Part shown: in pieces, positions 9,331 through 17,866 of the stretch
Numbering within the stretch: the first letter of the stretch is position 1
Layout: the number at the start of each line of letters is the position of its first letter
IMG/VR virus record: IMGVR_UViG_3300043425_000071
Location: 1-45,394 of that record
Strand: one strand, 5' to 3'
DNA from: a virus
Length of the DNA stretch: 45,394 nucleotides
The notes under the pieces: model-generated
What the model was told of the DNA's origin: nothing
What the model saw: only the letters and a program-made list of their open reading frames with translations
Databases searched by the model: none
Program-made: the position numbers and the translations under genes

Positions 9331-9681
9331 TCAAACCTCGTATGCGTAGACGGACATGTCTTCTTTGTGTCCGACGAATTTGAATTTCAAACCACCGAGT
9401 AGTCGTTTGATCTTGGTGTTGTCTCTTGGGACTGCTGCCCATAGATGGGACCGACCCATCGCCCTCAGGAAGTCCGCCCACTGGTAGAGCATACCCTGCA
9501 TCTCCCAAAAGACTTCCTTAGTGAACTTGTCGATGGTGTAAAGGTGGAGGATAACGTAGTCTTCGTTATACTCTAGGCGGATTGTGAACCCGTCGCCTTT
9601 GATAAACAACTCATTACTAGCCGGAACGGCGTCCGCGCTTGCGCGCTTAGAAGCGGGAGTTACGTCCACCGAGAACACCAT
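9331..9681 (-). CDS. Possible acetyltransferase-fold internal virion protein
   Basis: A 116-residue protein. Its C-terminal half (AVPRDNTKIKRLLGGLKFKF then VGHKEDMSVYAYEV) resembles the last strands of GNAT acetyltransferase folds, where an Asn is followed by a helix and a strand. Small GNAT-like proteins at this position are known in T7-like phages next to the internal core proteins. The acetyl-CoA binding loop is not evident, so enzymatic activity is doubtful. The start overlaps the tail-tube protein gene by 35 nt; the next gene begins 1 nt downstream. Confidence 0.5.
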   Translation of the reverse strand: MVFSVDVTPASKRASADAVPASNELFIKGDGFTIRLEYNEDYVILHLYTIDKFTKEVFWEMQGMLYQWADFLRAMGRSHLWAAVPRDNTKIKRLLGGLKFKFVGHKEDMSVYAYEV

Positions 9682-11818
9682 ACCCTAGAAGGACGAAGTC
9701 TTTGCCTTGTTCACTTTCGAAGCGAAGACGCATAGACCGCCCGCGTCCTGTCAGTTTCATTCGGGTTGTAATAACAGTAGCAGGATAGTCGAAGTCTGTC
9801 AAATCGCCGGGGTTGACGACAAGCGGATACTTGTACCTGTACGCTTGCTGGGGCGTCCAAGAGGGGGTCTTCTTGAAGTCCCAGTAGGCAGATACCAGCA
9901 ACGACGAACCACGCACAGGATCGTAGCCTATCGTCTCGTTGCCACTCCATCCTTCTTCCGTCATGCGGGAGTAAACGATGATATAGGGCGAGGTCTTCTG
10001 GATTAGAAGATCCCCGAAGAACTCGTAGCCTGCGTCTGCGTAGGAGGTGTAGTTGGCGCTGCCCCAGTCTAGGAACGTCTCGCTGGAGAAGGTAGCCATC
10101 GTGAGGTTGCCAGAGGGGCCATCACGGACGAGGAGAACGACAGCAGGGACACCCGTCGAGAAGTCCGTGTACTGGGTCGACACCACATCGTCTACGCCTT
10201 GAACCACGTCGTCACCGTTAGGCAGGACCACGTCGAGTTCTTGGATGTCAGAACCGAAGCCAGAATAGAATGCAGCGCCTACGATGTAGTCAGTGTTTAG
10301 CAACTGATCCTCAATCTTCCACGGGTAAAAGGCTTGCAGAGGGATGTCGAGGATTAGAACCCTGTTGTACTTGTTCGACAGAAGTTCCCCGTTGTTCGGG
10401 TAGAACCAGTATATCTTCTTGTTGATGGCGTCGTAGATGGAGAATGCAGCGAACTTGGCAGGGGGCGAGATGTTATCCCAGAAGGTCTGGATCGTCGAGA
10501 TGGAGATGTTCTGCTCTTGAGCCTGCCCAGTGCCGGGGTCGATCTGCATCGTGTGGATACCAGAACGAGACCACCAGAAGGGAACACCCTCTGCCTGCAC
10601 AAACGTCTGGGGCGACAGCAGGCCCACGTTAGACACACGCTTGACCGAATACTCGGTAGCACGGAAAACGCCATCGACACCGTTGATCGACCACACACCG
10701 TTGTCTGCGAAGACGTAGAGTGCTTGACCGAAGGAATAGAGGAGTTTGATGTTGACAGCGTCAGGGATGCGGATGACGCCACCATCTGTGTCGAGGAGGT
10801 CAGAGATGTCCTCAGACGTGGGGTCGTTGATCTGGTAGCAGTCACCCAGTTCGCTCAGGTCTTCGATAAGCCTAGAGAATAGGATGGAACCAGAGTTCTT
10901 GGCGCTTTCAAGACCAGCGTAGAAGACACGACCAGAGAAGGCAGAGACAGCCTTGAAACGGGTAGCCTCAGCCTCAGTGGGCAAGCCAGCAATGCCAGAA
11001 GCTGCCGTTCGGTTCTTATTGAAGAAGTCAAGGATGAACGTCCCATTCCCGGTGAGGCTAGTGCCAGAGAAGACGTTCTCCCACTCCGCGACAGCAAAGG
11101 CACCCGACGAGTTCTTCCCTGCATACCACGGCAAGGTCAGGGGCGGGTAGCCAGCCTTAGCAGTAATCCACGTCGTGAGTGCCGCTGCACCCTTCGTACC
11201 TGTCCAGCCAGCGTTAGCCGTGTCGTATTGACGAGCAGCCGTCACAGAGGCCGTGGCAAGCCCCGTAGAGTAGGTTGTCTTGTCGCCCTGCCACTCGAAG
11301 TCACGAGTCCTGAAGGCTATCTGGGAGACCGTCAGAGCGCCTGTGGTGTTGTTCCGCTCAATGTAGATGGTGTTGATGGCAGGAGAGGCGACGACAAGCG
11401 CACCGTTGATAGAGGCGAACTGACACTTGACGTTAGCAGCCCCGACAGACCCTGCCACTTCGTAGGTCGTCAGGAGGACCGTCTGAGGGTCTTCGTTACC
11501 AGAGTAGGGAGCCGTCGTCTTGTTGTAGAAGCGAAGCGTGGGACCAGTCTGGATGACGAGGAACTCAAGCCCTGCCTGTCCGCCTACGTTAACCCAATCA
11601 CCCGTGTGGACGATAGAAGACGTAGAGACAGTGAACGACGAAAGGGTGTTGTTAGACTCGAACTCTACGCCAAGGCGACGACGACGAGAGCCATCACGTC
11701 TCAGGTCACAGTTCAGTTCGTCGATAGAAGCACTCTCAGGGAAGGTGAGTTCACCAGCCTCAGTGATCAGCCCCTTTACGAAGGTGTTGACCGTCTTCTG
11801 TGTCAGCGACTGGGGCAT
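9647..11818 (-). CDS. Tail tubular protein B-like (nozzle) protein
   Basis: A 723-residue beta-rich protein. The N-terminus (MPQSLTQKTVNTFVKGLITE, then an Arg cluster RRDGSRRRRLGVEFE near residues 40-55) is typical of the podovirus tail tube/nozzle protein that forms the distal tail (T7 gp12-like family). A long region of beta-propeller-like repeats follows (for example YVFADNGVWSINGVDG and WWSRSGIHTMQ). It follows the tail adaptor protein gene in order, as in T7-like phages. Start overlaps the preceding 112-residue gene by 59 nt; the SD is weak. Confidence 0.75.
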   Translation of the reverse strand: MPQSLTQKTVNTFVKGLITEAGELTFPESASIDELNCDLRRDGSRRRRLGVEFESNNTLSSFTVSTSSIVHTGDWVNVGGQAGLEFLVIQTGPTLRFYNKTTAPYSGNEDPQTVLLTTYEVAGSVGAANVKCQFASINGALVVASPAINTIYIERNNTTGALTVSQIAFRTRDFEWQGDKTTYSTGLATASVTAARQYDTANAGWTGTKGAAALTTWITAKAGYPPLTLPWYAGKNSSGAFAVAEWENVFSGTSLTGNGTFILDFFNKNRTAASGIAGLPTEAEATRFKAVSAFSGRVFYAGLESAKNSGSILFSRLIEDLSELGDCYQINDPTSEDISDLLDTDGGVIRIPDAVNIKLLYSFGQALYVFADNGVWSINGVDGVFRATEYSVKRVSNVGLLSPQTFVQAEGVPFWWSRSGIHTMQIDPGTGQAQEQNISISTIQTFWDNISPPAKFAAFSIYDAINKKIYWFYPNNGELLSNKYNRVLILDIPLQAFYPWKIEDQLLNTDYIVGAAFYSGFGSDIQELDVVLPNGDDVVQGVDDVVSTQYTDFSTGVPAVVLLVRDGPSGNLTMATFSSETFLDWGSANYTSYADAGYEFFGDLLIQKTSPYIIVYSRMTEEGWSGNETIGYDPVRGSSLLVSAYWDFKKTPSWTPQQAYRYKYPLVVNPGDLTDFDYPATVITTRMKLTGRGRSMRLRFESEQGKDFVLLGYGVLGGRNSRF

Positions 11819-12098
11819 TTTGACGTGCTTTCCGTTCTTCTCGTTCTTTTGCGAAGTTCTCTCGGCGGGCGGCTTTGGTCTCTTCCTTGTTGTTTAGGTA
11901 GAGAGCGACAGCTTCCTTGGCCTTCGCCATCGACGAATACTTTCCCGACAGCGCCTCTGGAATCTGCCCCTTCTCCATCAAGACCTCGAAGAAGATAAAG
12001 CCACTGCGATCCTTCTGGATGTGGATGTCAGAAACCATCTTATCAGACTTGACGACACAGGTTTGGTTGGCTGTGTTTTCAATGAACTCAACGGCCAT
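11760..12098 (-). CDS. Unknown small protein between tail-tube genes
   Basis: A 112-residue protein. The N-terminal half is mixed alpha/beta (MAVEFIENTANQTCVVKSDK). From about residue 60 it is a highly charged, likely coiled helix (KYSSMAKAKEAVALYLNNKE, then KAARRENFAKEREERKARQ). It overlaps both the upstream adaptor gene (11 nt) and the downstream tail-tube gene (59 nt), so it is probably co-expressed with tail parts. A tail chaperone or minor virion component is possible. I recognise no family. Confidence 0.55.
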   Translation of the reverse strand: MAVEFIENTANQTCVVKSDKMVSDIHIQKDRSGFIFFEVLMEKGQIPEALSGKYSSMAKAKEAVALYLNNKEETKAARRENFAKEREERKARQNAPVADTEDGQHLRKGADH

Positions 12099-12825
12099 AC
12101 TTAGGTCTCTTGTTCTCTTGTTTGGTGCGGTATTGGTCGTTCTGGACGTAGGACTTCAGACGACGGGCGGATTGTTCGATCTTGGGGTCGCTACCGCTCT
12201 TGAACAACGAGAAGCAGGCAGACTTGGCTTCTGCGAGGAGGTAAGGCAGGAGTGCTTTGTCGAGATCAGGTTCGAAACTATCCGAGATGGTAAACGACGG
12301 GTATACAGTCCCATACGCGCGGGTCTTGGACTCTTGCAGAACAGTGTCTACAGAAGCCTTGTAAGCATCCATGACGATGTGTTCATCATCGAAGGAGGTG
12401 TAGTAGGTGGGAGATCTATCGTTCGCAATGACAAGTTTCGTGGTCGAGTCCACGTCAGTAACCACGAGAGCGTTGCTGCCAACCGACGAAGGGGAACGAC
12501 GCAGGAACTCGTGGGGAGTGATGTAGTAGATCTCCCGATACTCTACGCCACCGACAACTTCACTCACGTTGTAGAAGAGAGTTTCGATCTCTTTGCAGTT
12601 GGTCGGGTAGGTGAAGTGAGTAGGACGAGTATTGTCCGACAGGGAGGTAATGGTCAGGAGTTGCTTGAGTTCAGGGATGACCCTTGCCGACACCAGATTG
12701 AAGTAGGTGTCTTGGATCACAGAGGCGATCTGCATGGCCTCTACAGAGTCGTTAATGGAGTTGACCTGCTCCGAGTCGAGGTCGGAGAGGATGCTCTGCG
12801 TCATCTCAAGGAGGGTGGTACGCAT
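12088..12825 (-). CDS. Tail tubular protein A-like head-tail adaptor
   Basis: A 245-residue, mainly helical protein. The N-terminus (MRTTLLEMTQSILSDLDSEQ VNSINDSVEAMQIASVIQ) is characteristic of the podovirus adaptor that binds under the portal ring (T7 gp11/P22 gp4-type). Family features visible are the early helix pair, the YPTNCKEIETLFYN stretch, and the late motif PYLLAEAKSACFSLFKSGSD followed by an Arg/Lys-rich tail. It sits just before the tail-tube protein, as in T7-like genomes. ATG overlaps the stop of the upstream gene (TAATG). Confidence 0.8.
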   Translation of the reverse strand: MRTTLLEMTQSILSDLDSEQVNSINDSVEAMQIASVIQDTYFNLVSARVIPELKQLLTITSLSDNTRPTHFTYPTNCKEIETLFYNVSEVVGGVEYREIYYITPHEFLRRSPSSVGSNALVVTDVDSTTKLVIANDRSPTYYTSFDDEHIVMDAYKASVDTVLQESKTRAYGTVYPSFTISDSFEPDLDKALLPYLLAEAKSACFSLFKSGSDPKIEQSARRLKSYVQNDQYRTKQENKRPKYGR

Positions 12826-13370
12826 TAGCCAAGCCTCTGGATGGCGAGGTGGTTAACCTGCGTGGCAGTGAGACCGACGAAGGTGGGGATGTTACGGACG
12901 ACAGGGACACCGACACCCGTTGCAATCAGACGACAGTCGATGATGTCCGACGCAGTAAGGTTGATGATCGTCGAGCAGCTAAGGGCCGAGGTGGACCCAG
13001 ACGACAGAGTATGGTCGAAGTTAGCCGAGGAGATAGCGTTAGCATTACGGGTGATGACAAGGATAGCTGAGGTGAGGGCGCTTACGGTAGCCTCGACAGT
13101 GACCCCTGACGTGATAAGGTAGGTTCCTGTCGCTGGGACAGTGATACGACCAGTCCCTGCCAAGGTGTAGCCACCAGTGTTGAACTCAGCAGTATCGAAG
13201 TCCAAGATAGTCAGGACACCAGCAGTGATGGTCTGGTCAGCAGCACCCGTGGAGCGAATAGCACGGGCCAAGTTAGTCCACGTCCCCGACCCAGCACCAT
13301 TCGACACATACGACTGGTTAGCAGAAGCCGTAGAGATGTTTTTTGGCTCGTGGATGAAAGGATCAGTCAA
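12825..13370 (-). CDS. C1q-like jelly-roll virion protein
   Basis: A 181-residue protein. The segment from about residue 55 (FNTGGYTLAGTGRITVPATG, then TYLITSGVTVEATV) matches the pattern of C1q/TNF-like jelly-roll domains, where a strand reading ITVPATGTYLI is a hallmark. Such domains in phages occur in head fibres and receptor-binding proteins and trimerise. The C-terminus ends ATQVNHLAIQRLG. It is the first gene after the 255-bp gap holding a promoter, so it probably opens a tail transcription unit. A head-fibre or decoration role is equally possible. Confidence 0.6.
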   Translation of the reverse strand: MTDPFIHEPKNISTASANQSYVSNGAGSGTWTNLARAIRSTGAADQTITAGVLTILDFDTAEFNTGGYTLAGTGRITVPATGTYLITSGVTVEATVSALTSAILVITRNANAISSANFDHTLSSGSTSALSCSTIINLTASDIIDCRLIATGVGVPVVRNIPTFVGLTATQVNHLAIQRLG

Positions 13371-13476
13371 GGAGTTATGATTAACGTTGGCTATTTGACC
13401 TGTCCCTCCTTGGGACTCATTAGAGGAGAGGAGTATCTGAGTTAGTACCTTAGAAGAGTGAATACTTAAGTTTATT

Positions 13477-13493
13477 ACTCTTAAGATAAGAGT
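13477..13493. promoter_or_regulatory. Leader hairpin with TAAGAGT motif
   Basis: A perfect 7-bp inverted repeat, ACTCTTA-aga-TAAGAGT, inside the AT-rich leader downstream of the promoter at 13531-13559. TAAGAGT also appears twice in tandem at 22091-22110, in the other late control region. It could be a protein-binding site or an RNA hairpin. Confidence 0.4.
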
Positions 13494-13530
13494 ATACTAG
13501 AGTATATCCTCCGGCCCAACCTGTCGTTAG

Positions 13531-13559
13531 AGGGTAGCACAGCTTTGAGAGTCTGTCAA
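13531..13559 (-). promoter_or_regulatory. Sigma70-type promoter for tail genes
   Basis: On the minus strand, TTGACA (13559-13554) is followed after exactly 17 nt by TACCCT (13536-13531). The same -35 and spacing recur at other gaps in this genome, and the identical -10 TACCCT occurs before the primase gene. It would drive the adaptor, tail-tube and internal protein genes. Confidence 0.65.
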
Positions 13560-13590
13560 CTACAAAATAACAGACCATCGAAGATGTGGT

Positions 13591-13616
13591 GGGGTGTCAC
13601 CTTTCAGCAACACCCC
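13591..13616 (-). terminator. Possible terminator hairpin after head genes
   Basis: A 7-bp stem GGGGTGT/ACACCCC with a 12-nt loop lies just downstream (minus strand) of the 161-residue head gene. No T-run follows directly, so it may be a weak terminator or an mRNA-stabilising 3' structure. Confidence 0.35.
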
Positions 13617-13625
13617 TAGGTTCCC

Positions 13626-14111
13626 TTACGAGAACTTGATGTACTCGATCACGAGACGAGCAGCGCCAGCCGTGTAAGCAGCCGTGTCGTAGTCGATACC
13701 GACGTACACAGGAGCCGTACCGACCGTAGCCGTGCCAGTGATCAGCGTACCGTCGCAGCGGACCACTTCACCGATAGCGTCGATGGCGGTCAGGGCGACA
13801 GCAGCGTCGATACCCGTAGCAGCCACAGCCGTACCGTTGGCGAGGTAGGTGCCGATGTTCAGAGCAGCAGCGCCACCCGAAGTGAAGGCGGTCGTGACCA
13901 CGAGGGTAGCCGACAGGATCACAGAGCCAGCCGGGATCTGCGGAGCCAGCGGGTCGATTTGAGCAGCGCCAAAGGTCAGCGGGACAGCAGTACCCACGAT
14001 GTCAATGACGATGCTCTGGCGCGAAGCGCGGGTGGTAGCCCCTTCACCACCAATCGTACCTTGGTCGCGATCAGTGAGGATGTAGAGGCCGTCAGCGTTA
14101 GTGTAAGACAT
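13626..14111 (-). CDS. Head protein (decoration-type), unknown
   Basis: A 161-residue protein rich in Ala, Thr, Val and Ile, beta-like, with no charged low-complexity parts or membrane segment. It starts MSYTNADGLYILTDRDQGTI 14 nt after the major capsid gene, the usual position for a capsid decoration or stabilising protein. High Ala/Gly content is typical for abundant virion proteins. No known decoration family motif is recognisable. Confidence 0.6.
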   Translation of the reverse strand: MSYTNADGLYILTDRDQGTIGGEGATTRASRQSIVIDIVGTAVPLTFGAAQIDPLAPQIPAGSVILSATLVVTTAFTSGGAAALNIGTYLANGTAVAATGIDAAVALTAIDAIGEVVRCDGTLITGTATVGTAPVYVGIDYDTAAYTAGAARLVIEYIKFS

Positions 14112-14125
14112 ATTCTAGTCCTCCC

Positions 14126-15094
14126 TTACACGTTGGTCTTGGTGATGACGCGGACCATGTTCTCAGGACGGTACAGCTTCACACCGTAACGAGCAGTCGT
14201 GACATACTCGTGGCGCTGGAAGTCTTTGTTGTACTCGTAGTCCACGCTCGGCATCTGACGCCATGCACCGACGAAGGGCATAGCCGTGGCAGCAGCCGAG
14301 AAGAACAGGTTGACGCGACCGTTCACCGTCGAGAAGTCTTGGTTAGCGGGGGTCGAAGCGGCGTTGGTCAGAGCGTTGTCCGTAGCCGTAGCGAGGTAGT
14401 TCGAGGTATACACGTCGAAGCCATAGATGTTCTTGACGAACTTCATGCCCGTTGCGATACCGTCGGCCACGATGCCTTCCCAGCGCGGGTTGTCGGAGAC
14501 AGCCACGAGGTTGGTCAGCGTGTTGATGGTGTATTCGACCGAGGGGTCAACGATAGCCACCAGATTCGTATCCGGCACGTTCAGCTTCTTCAGGGCGTAA
14601 CGAGCGCGGGCGAAGTCCGACACAGCGATGAACGAACCAGTCGTCGAGCCAGCCCAGCGATGCTGGATACCGTCGATGAGTTGGGTCGAGTTAGCAGCCA
14701 CACCAACTTCAGGAGCCGCCATGGTGGTGGTCTCGAAGTGGGCCATGATGGCACGTTCCTGCTCCGGCACAAAGCGCGACATCAGTTCTGCCGAGTAGAA
14801 GGCATCCTGCTCAGCGCGCTTCGTCATGTAGGTCGCGGACGACAGGTAACGGTCGATGGTGAACGTGAACTCACCAGTGTCCAGCGGACGGTACGTAACC
14901 GCCGTGTCTTCGACGTAGTTGTCAACCTGAGTCTGACCAATCGACGGAATGGTGAATTGGTTCCCGTCAGGAAACCCCTCAAGCATACGCACATAGCGTT
15001 GAGCCATCATTTCGTCGCGGAGGATCTCCTTCAGTTCGCTGGACCAGACTTCCGAGCGAGTGAGCAGATCCATATTGGCGGTAGTCATAGCCAT
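14126..15094 (-). CDS. Major capsid protein (HK97-like fold)
   Basis: A 322-residue protein starting MAMTTANMDLLTRSEVWSSE. Features typical of podovirus major capsid proteins are an N-terminal helix, an IPSIGQTQVDNYVEDTAV stretch (the E-loop/beta region), the central helix DFARARYALKKLNVPDTN, then the conserved-looking VAIVDPSVEYTINTL, FVKNIYGFDVYTSNYL and GAWRQMPSVDYEYNKDFQRH segments. It directly follows the scaffold gene (12 nt gap). It should form the icosahedral shell. Size fits small T=7 podovirus capsids. Confidence 0.85.
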   Translation of the reverse strand: MAMTTANMDLLTRSEVWSSELKEILRDEMMAQRYVRMLEGFPDGNQFTIPSIGQTQVDNYVEDTAVTYRPLDTGEFTFTIDRYLSSATYMTKRAEQDAFYSAELMSRFVPEQERAIMAHFETTTMAAPEVGVAANSTQLIDGIQHRWAGSTTGSFIAVSDFARARYALKKLNVPDTNLVAIVDPSVEYTINTLTNLVAVSDNPRWEGIVADGIATGMKFVKNIYGFDVYTSNYLATATDNALTNAASTPANQDFSTVNGRVNLFFSAAATAMPFVGAWRQMPSVDYEYNKDFQRHEYVTTARYGVKLYRPENMVRVITKTNV

Positions 15095-15106
15095 TGGATT
15101 TTCTCC

Positions 15107-15880
15107 TTAGATTCCAAACCGAGTCCCAAGTCGCGTTTTATCTTCCATGAGTTGACGCTGAACTTTGGGGCTATAGTAAAGTTGCTTGTTTGTCCGACGG
15201 AGGTTCTGGTAGTATTCCCAGTTACGTTCCGCCGATGCTTGCATGTTGACCCCTTCCGTACGAATAGTCCCTTGAACGATGGGTGCCATTGCTTTCTTAG
15301 GCTCACCGATCAAGTTGAAGAAAGCTGTCGGGGATTCTGCTGCGATTTCCTGAAGGCGTTGAACAGAGATGCCAAGTTCTTTGGCTTTGTTCTGAACGAC
15401 GACAGGGGCCTCAGTCCCGTAAGATTTCTGGAGTTCTTCGTCAACGACAGCGAGGTTCTGTTTAACAGTATTCTCTCGGTCCCGTTGCGTCAGGGTCTGC
15501 TCAACAAGGCTCTTTAGGGTGTCCTCACTCACTTGGGGCTGGGTGTTGCCTTCAGATGCAGTGCTGCCGTTATTGTTGTTGGCCGCTACAGGATTCACGC
15601 TGGCAGGCTGCGTGGCCTTATTCTGTAGTTGGTCGAGAAGTTGCTTGGAGTACTCCTGTTTCCCAAGGTCCTCTCGAAGCTGTTTAAGCTGATCTTCGAG
15701 GTTCTTGATGTAGCCGTCCGCTTCCAGTTTCCCTTTGGCGAGGACTTCAGGGTCTTTCCAATTCTCTCCCTTGGCTTGTACCAATTTAGCCAGATACGAC
15801 TCCTGCTGTTCAGTGGTCTTGGCTTCAGTGGTTTCTTGACTCTGCCCTTGGGGTTGTTGGGCTTGGTCGAACACGCTCAT
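15107..15880 (-). CDS. Capsid assembly scaffolding protein
   Basis: A 257-residue, strongly charged and Gln/Glu/Lys-rich protein with long predicted helices and coiled-coil character (around 25-75 and 110-170, for example YIKNLEDQLKQLREDLGKQE). The Asn/Gln-rich hinge around residue 95 and the basic C-terminus (RQLMEDKTRLGTRFGI) match scaffolding proteins, whose basic C-terminal helix binds the capsid protein. It lies between the portal and capsid genes, its usual place. Confidence 0.8.
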   Translation of the reverse strand: MSVFDQAQQPQGQSQETTEAKTTEQQESYLAKLVQAKGENWKDPEVLAKGKLEADGYIKNLEDQLKQLREDLGKQEYSKQLLDQLQNKATQPASVNPVAANNNNGSTASEGNTQPQVSEDTLKSLVEQTLTQRDRENTVKQNLAVVDEELQKSYGTEAPVVVQNKAKELGISVQRLQEIAAESPTAFFNLIGEPKKAMAPIVQGTIRTEGVNMQASAERNWEYYQNLRRTNKQLYYSPKVQRQLMEDKTRLGTRFGI

Positions 15881-15881
15881 G

Positions 15882-16121
15882 TTAATCCTTTGGTTGAAGG
15901 TCTATCAGGTCGAGTAGAGTGTCGATTGCTGCATTCCACTCGTTGGCGGCAACTTGCTTATACTCCCAGCCGGGGGAGTAATCACGAACAGCTTCCTTCT
16001 TCAGGTAGTGCTGTTCGAGAATTTCACGGAGGTCATCAAAGGCGTTGCGGTAGGCAAGGACTTCAGCCTTACGACGTTCACGCTCTTCGCCTTTGAGACC
16101 CTTGAGCCAGACGGCTTGCAT
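15882..16121 (-). CDS. Small unknown head-module protein
   Basis: A 79-residue charged, helical protein (MQAVWLKGLKGEERERRKAE start; ANEWNAAIDTLLDLIDL near the end). Its ATG overlaps the portal stop by one base and it ends 1 nt before the scaffold start, so it is translationally tied to both. A head-assembly helper is possible; no family is recognised. Confidence 0.6.
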   Translation of the reverse strand: MQAVWLKGLKGEERERRKAEVLAYRNAFDDLREILEQHYLKKEAVRDYSPGWEYKQVAANEWNAAIDTLLDLIDLQPKD

Positions 16122-17866
16122 TAGATACCCATCTGTTGTGCAGCCATAAGCTGCTCTTGGTTGACCATTTCAGCTTCCTGAGAAGCCTGCTGAGTTTCGA
16201 GTTGTTCAGCGACAGCGATGTTCTCACCGAACAGTCTCGGTTCACCAAGTTCCTCTGCAAGGATACGAGCGAACTCTTTGCCCGACAGGTGAGGAGCGAC
16301 AGTGGGGTCGGCCAGTTTCACCTGATACAGTTGGGTGAGGTTCTGGACCCTACGCGCCCGCTCTGCGAAGTGACGAGCGCCGACAGGGACGATCTTACCC
16401 TTGGCAGTGATGTCATCCTTGGTGATGCTACGGAAGAGCATAGCCCCAGTGGCGTCGTCCATCACGCGGATCGTGTCCGACATGTTCATGTAACGACGGC
16501 TAACCTCCAACATGGCATTCAGGATGGGTTCAAGGAAGGTCCGCTCGAAGTGGGCGGTCTTGTGTTCGAAGATCCGCGAGGCGGAGTTCTGAAGGGTCTG
16601 CACTTCGAAGGCTGTCTTCTCGCCGGGGGTACGAATACCCATCGCCTGTTTAGGCGCACCAGCCATCTCCTCCATCTTGTTCTCCAGAAGTTGGATCTGG
16701 AGGTCAGCTTGGAGGGCAGTACCATCAGGCTGGAGATAACCTACGTCACCCTCTTCGCCCATGTAGATACGGGCACCCGGTTCGAAGTCGAAATCCTCGA
16801 CATCACCACGGATTTTCATGATGGGGTAGGCAATCTGGTCAAACACGTCAGCTTTGAGGTTTTCCAGATGATCTATACGATACTGCATCCCGACGAGATT
16901 GTCAAGTGGCCCCATAGCGTAGAGGTTGTCGGGGCGAGGACGCCAGCCAGCGTGGAAAATAGGAGCGAAACCCAACCAAGATGGGTTTTCTTGGTTGTCC
17001 ATGATGTAGGCCCTATCGACAACCGTGATAATCCGGTCAGTCCACAGCTTCCCAGCCTCGTAGTCGTAGATGTCACCGTAGAAAGTGAGGACTTCGACGT
17101 AGTCAGAGCCATAATATTGCTGGATCGACGAGAAACCATCCGCGACAAAGCCCTCAGACTTGTCGAAAGTGGCATCAGACGTGCGAATAGCAGCCCGTGC
17201 GCCCACCATCTTGTCGAGAATACCAGCAAGATAGGCATTCTTGGGGTCTGCATCCACCATACGCTTGATCTCACCGAGCGTCAGGACGGATTTGATGATC
17301 TTCGGGGTCTTGTAGAACGACTGAGCAGTGGGGTTAAAGGCGATGTCGTAGGGCGAAACGCGCACAAGGCGGGGACCGACGTAGTTAACGACAAGATCCG
17401 AGTTCTCCTTGACGGAGTAGTTGTTCTCCCAGACCACCGTAGCGAAGCAGTTGCCGTATTGAATCCAATCGTAGAGGAGGTCAGAGCAAGTATTGACCAT
17501 ATCCGACTGGCGGATCTTGTTTTCCATGTAGGCTTGGATGACGTTACGCTTCTCACGGAGATTGGAGTTGCGGTCGTCAGCTTCCCAGCGCATCCACTTC
17601 TGCTGAGGGAACAGCGTGTTAAAGTAGTTGGCTTGGAGATTGTCTTGAATTTGACACAATTTAGGTGTCGTAGTTGTATTCGACCACGGAGCCAAAGCGT
17701 TTGTCGTTGTTTTAGTTGAAGTGGCGTACAAGTAGTTACGCAACTCTTTGGTCTGCTCGACCCAAGGACGCCTTAATTCTACCCACTCCCTCCATTTGTT
17801 GGCAATCTCAACGGCAAGATTGTCAGAGGAAATGACGTTTCGAATGTCTAGAACGGTTCCGACCAT
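16121..17866 (-). CDS. Portal (head-tail connector) protein
   Basis: A 581-residue protein of the podovirus portal type that forms the dodecameric ring through which DNA enters and leaves the head. Visible support includes the N-terminal NKWREWVELRRPWVEQTKEL, the wing/clip segments PHGxx-like FAPIFHAGWRPRPDNLYAMG and NLVGMQYRIDHLENLKADVF, the stem-crown part KTAFEVQTLQNSASRIFEHK, and a Gln/Ala/Glu-rich C-terminus (barrel). The order terminase-portal-scaffold-capsid confirms the role. The start codon overlaps the stop of the HNH gene (TAATG). Confidence 0.85.
   Translation of the reverse strand: MVGTVLDIRNVISSDNLAVEIANKWREWVELRRPWVEQTKELRNYLYATSTKTTTNALAPWSNTTTTPKLCQIQDNLQANYFNTLFPQQKWMRWEADDRNSNLREKRNVIQAYMENKIRQSDMVNTCSDLLYDWIQYGNCFATVVWENNYSVKENSDLVVNYVGPRLVRVSPYDIAFNPTAQSFYKTPKIIKSVLTLGEIKRMVDADPKNAYLAGILDKMVGARAAIRTSDATFDKSEGFVADGFSSIQQYYGSDYVEVLTFYGDIYDYEAGKLWTDRIITVVDRAYIMDNQENPSWLGFAPIFHAGWRPRPDNLYAMGPLDNLVGMQYRIDHLENLKADVFDQIAYPIMKIRGDVEDFDFEPGARIYMGEEGDVGYLQPDGTALQADLQIQLLENKMEEMAGAPKQAMGIRTPGEKTAFEVQTLQNSASRIFEHKTAHFERTFLEPILNAMLEVSRRYMNMSDTIRVMDDATGAMLFRSITKDDITAKGKIVPVGARHFAERARRVQNLTQLYQVKLADPTVAPHLSGKEFARILAEELGEPRLFGENIAVAEQLETQQASQEAEMVNQEQLMAAQQMGI

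Larger units (their letters stand above)
13371..13625. other. Intergenic control region between head and tail genes
   Basis: A 255-bp stretch without a gene. In the direction of minus-strand transcription it holds a GGGGTGT/ACACCCC hairpin after the head gene, a TTGACA-17-TACCCT promoter, then an AT-rich leader with a 7-bp hairpin (ACTCTTA-aga-TAAGAGT) and repeated agtata/gagtata steps. The leader is long, about 150 nt, before the next start codon, leaving room for RNA-level control. Confidence 0.7.
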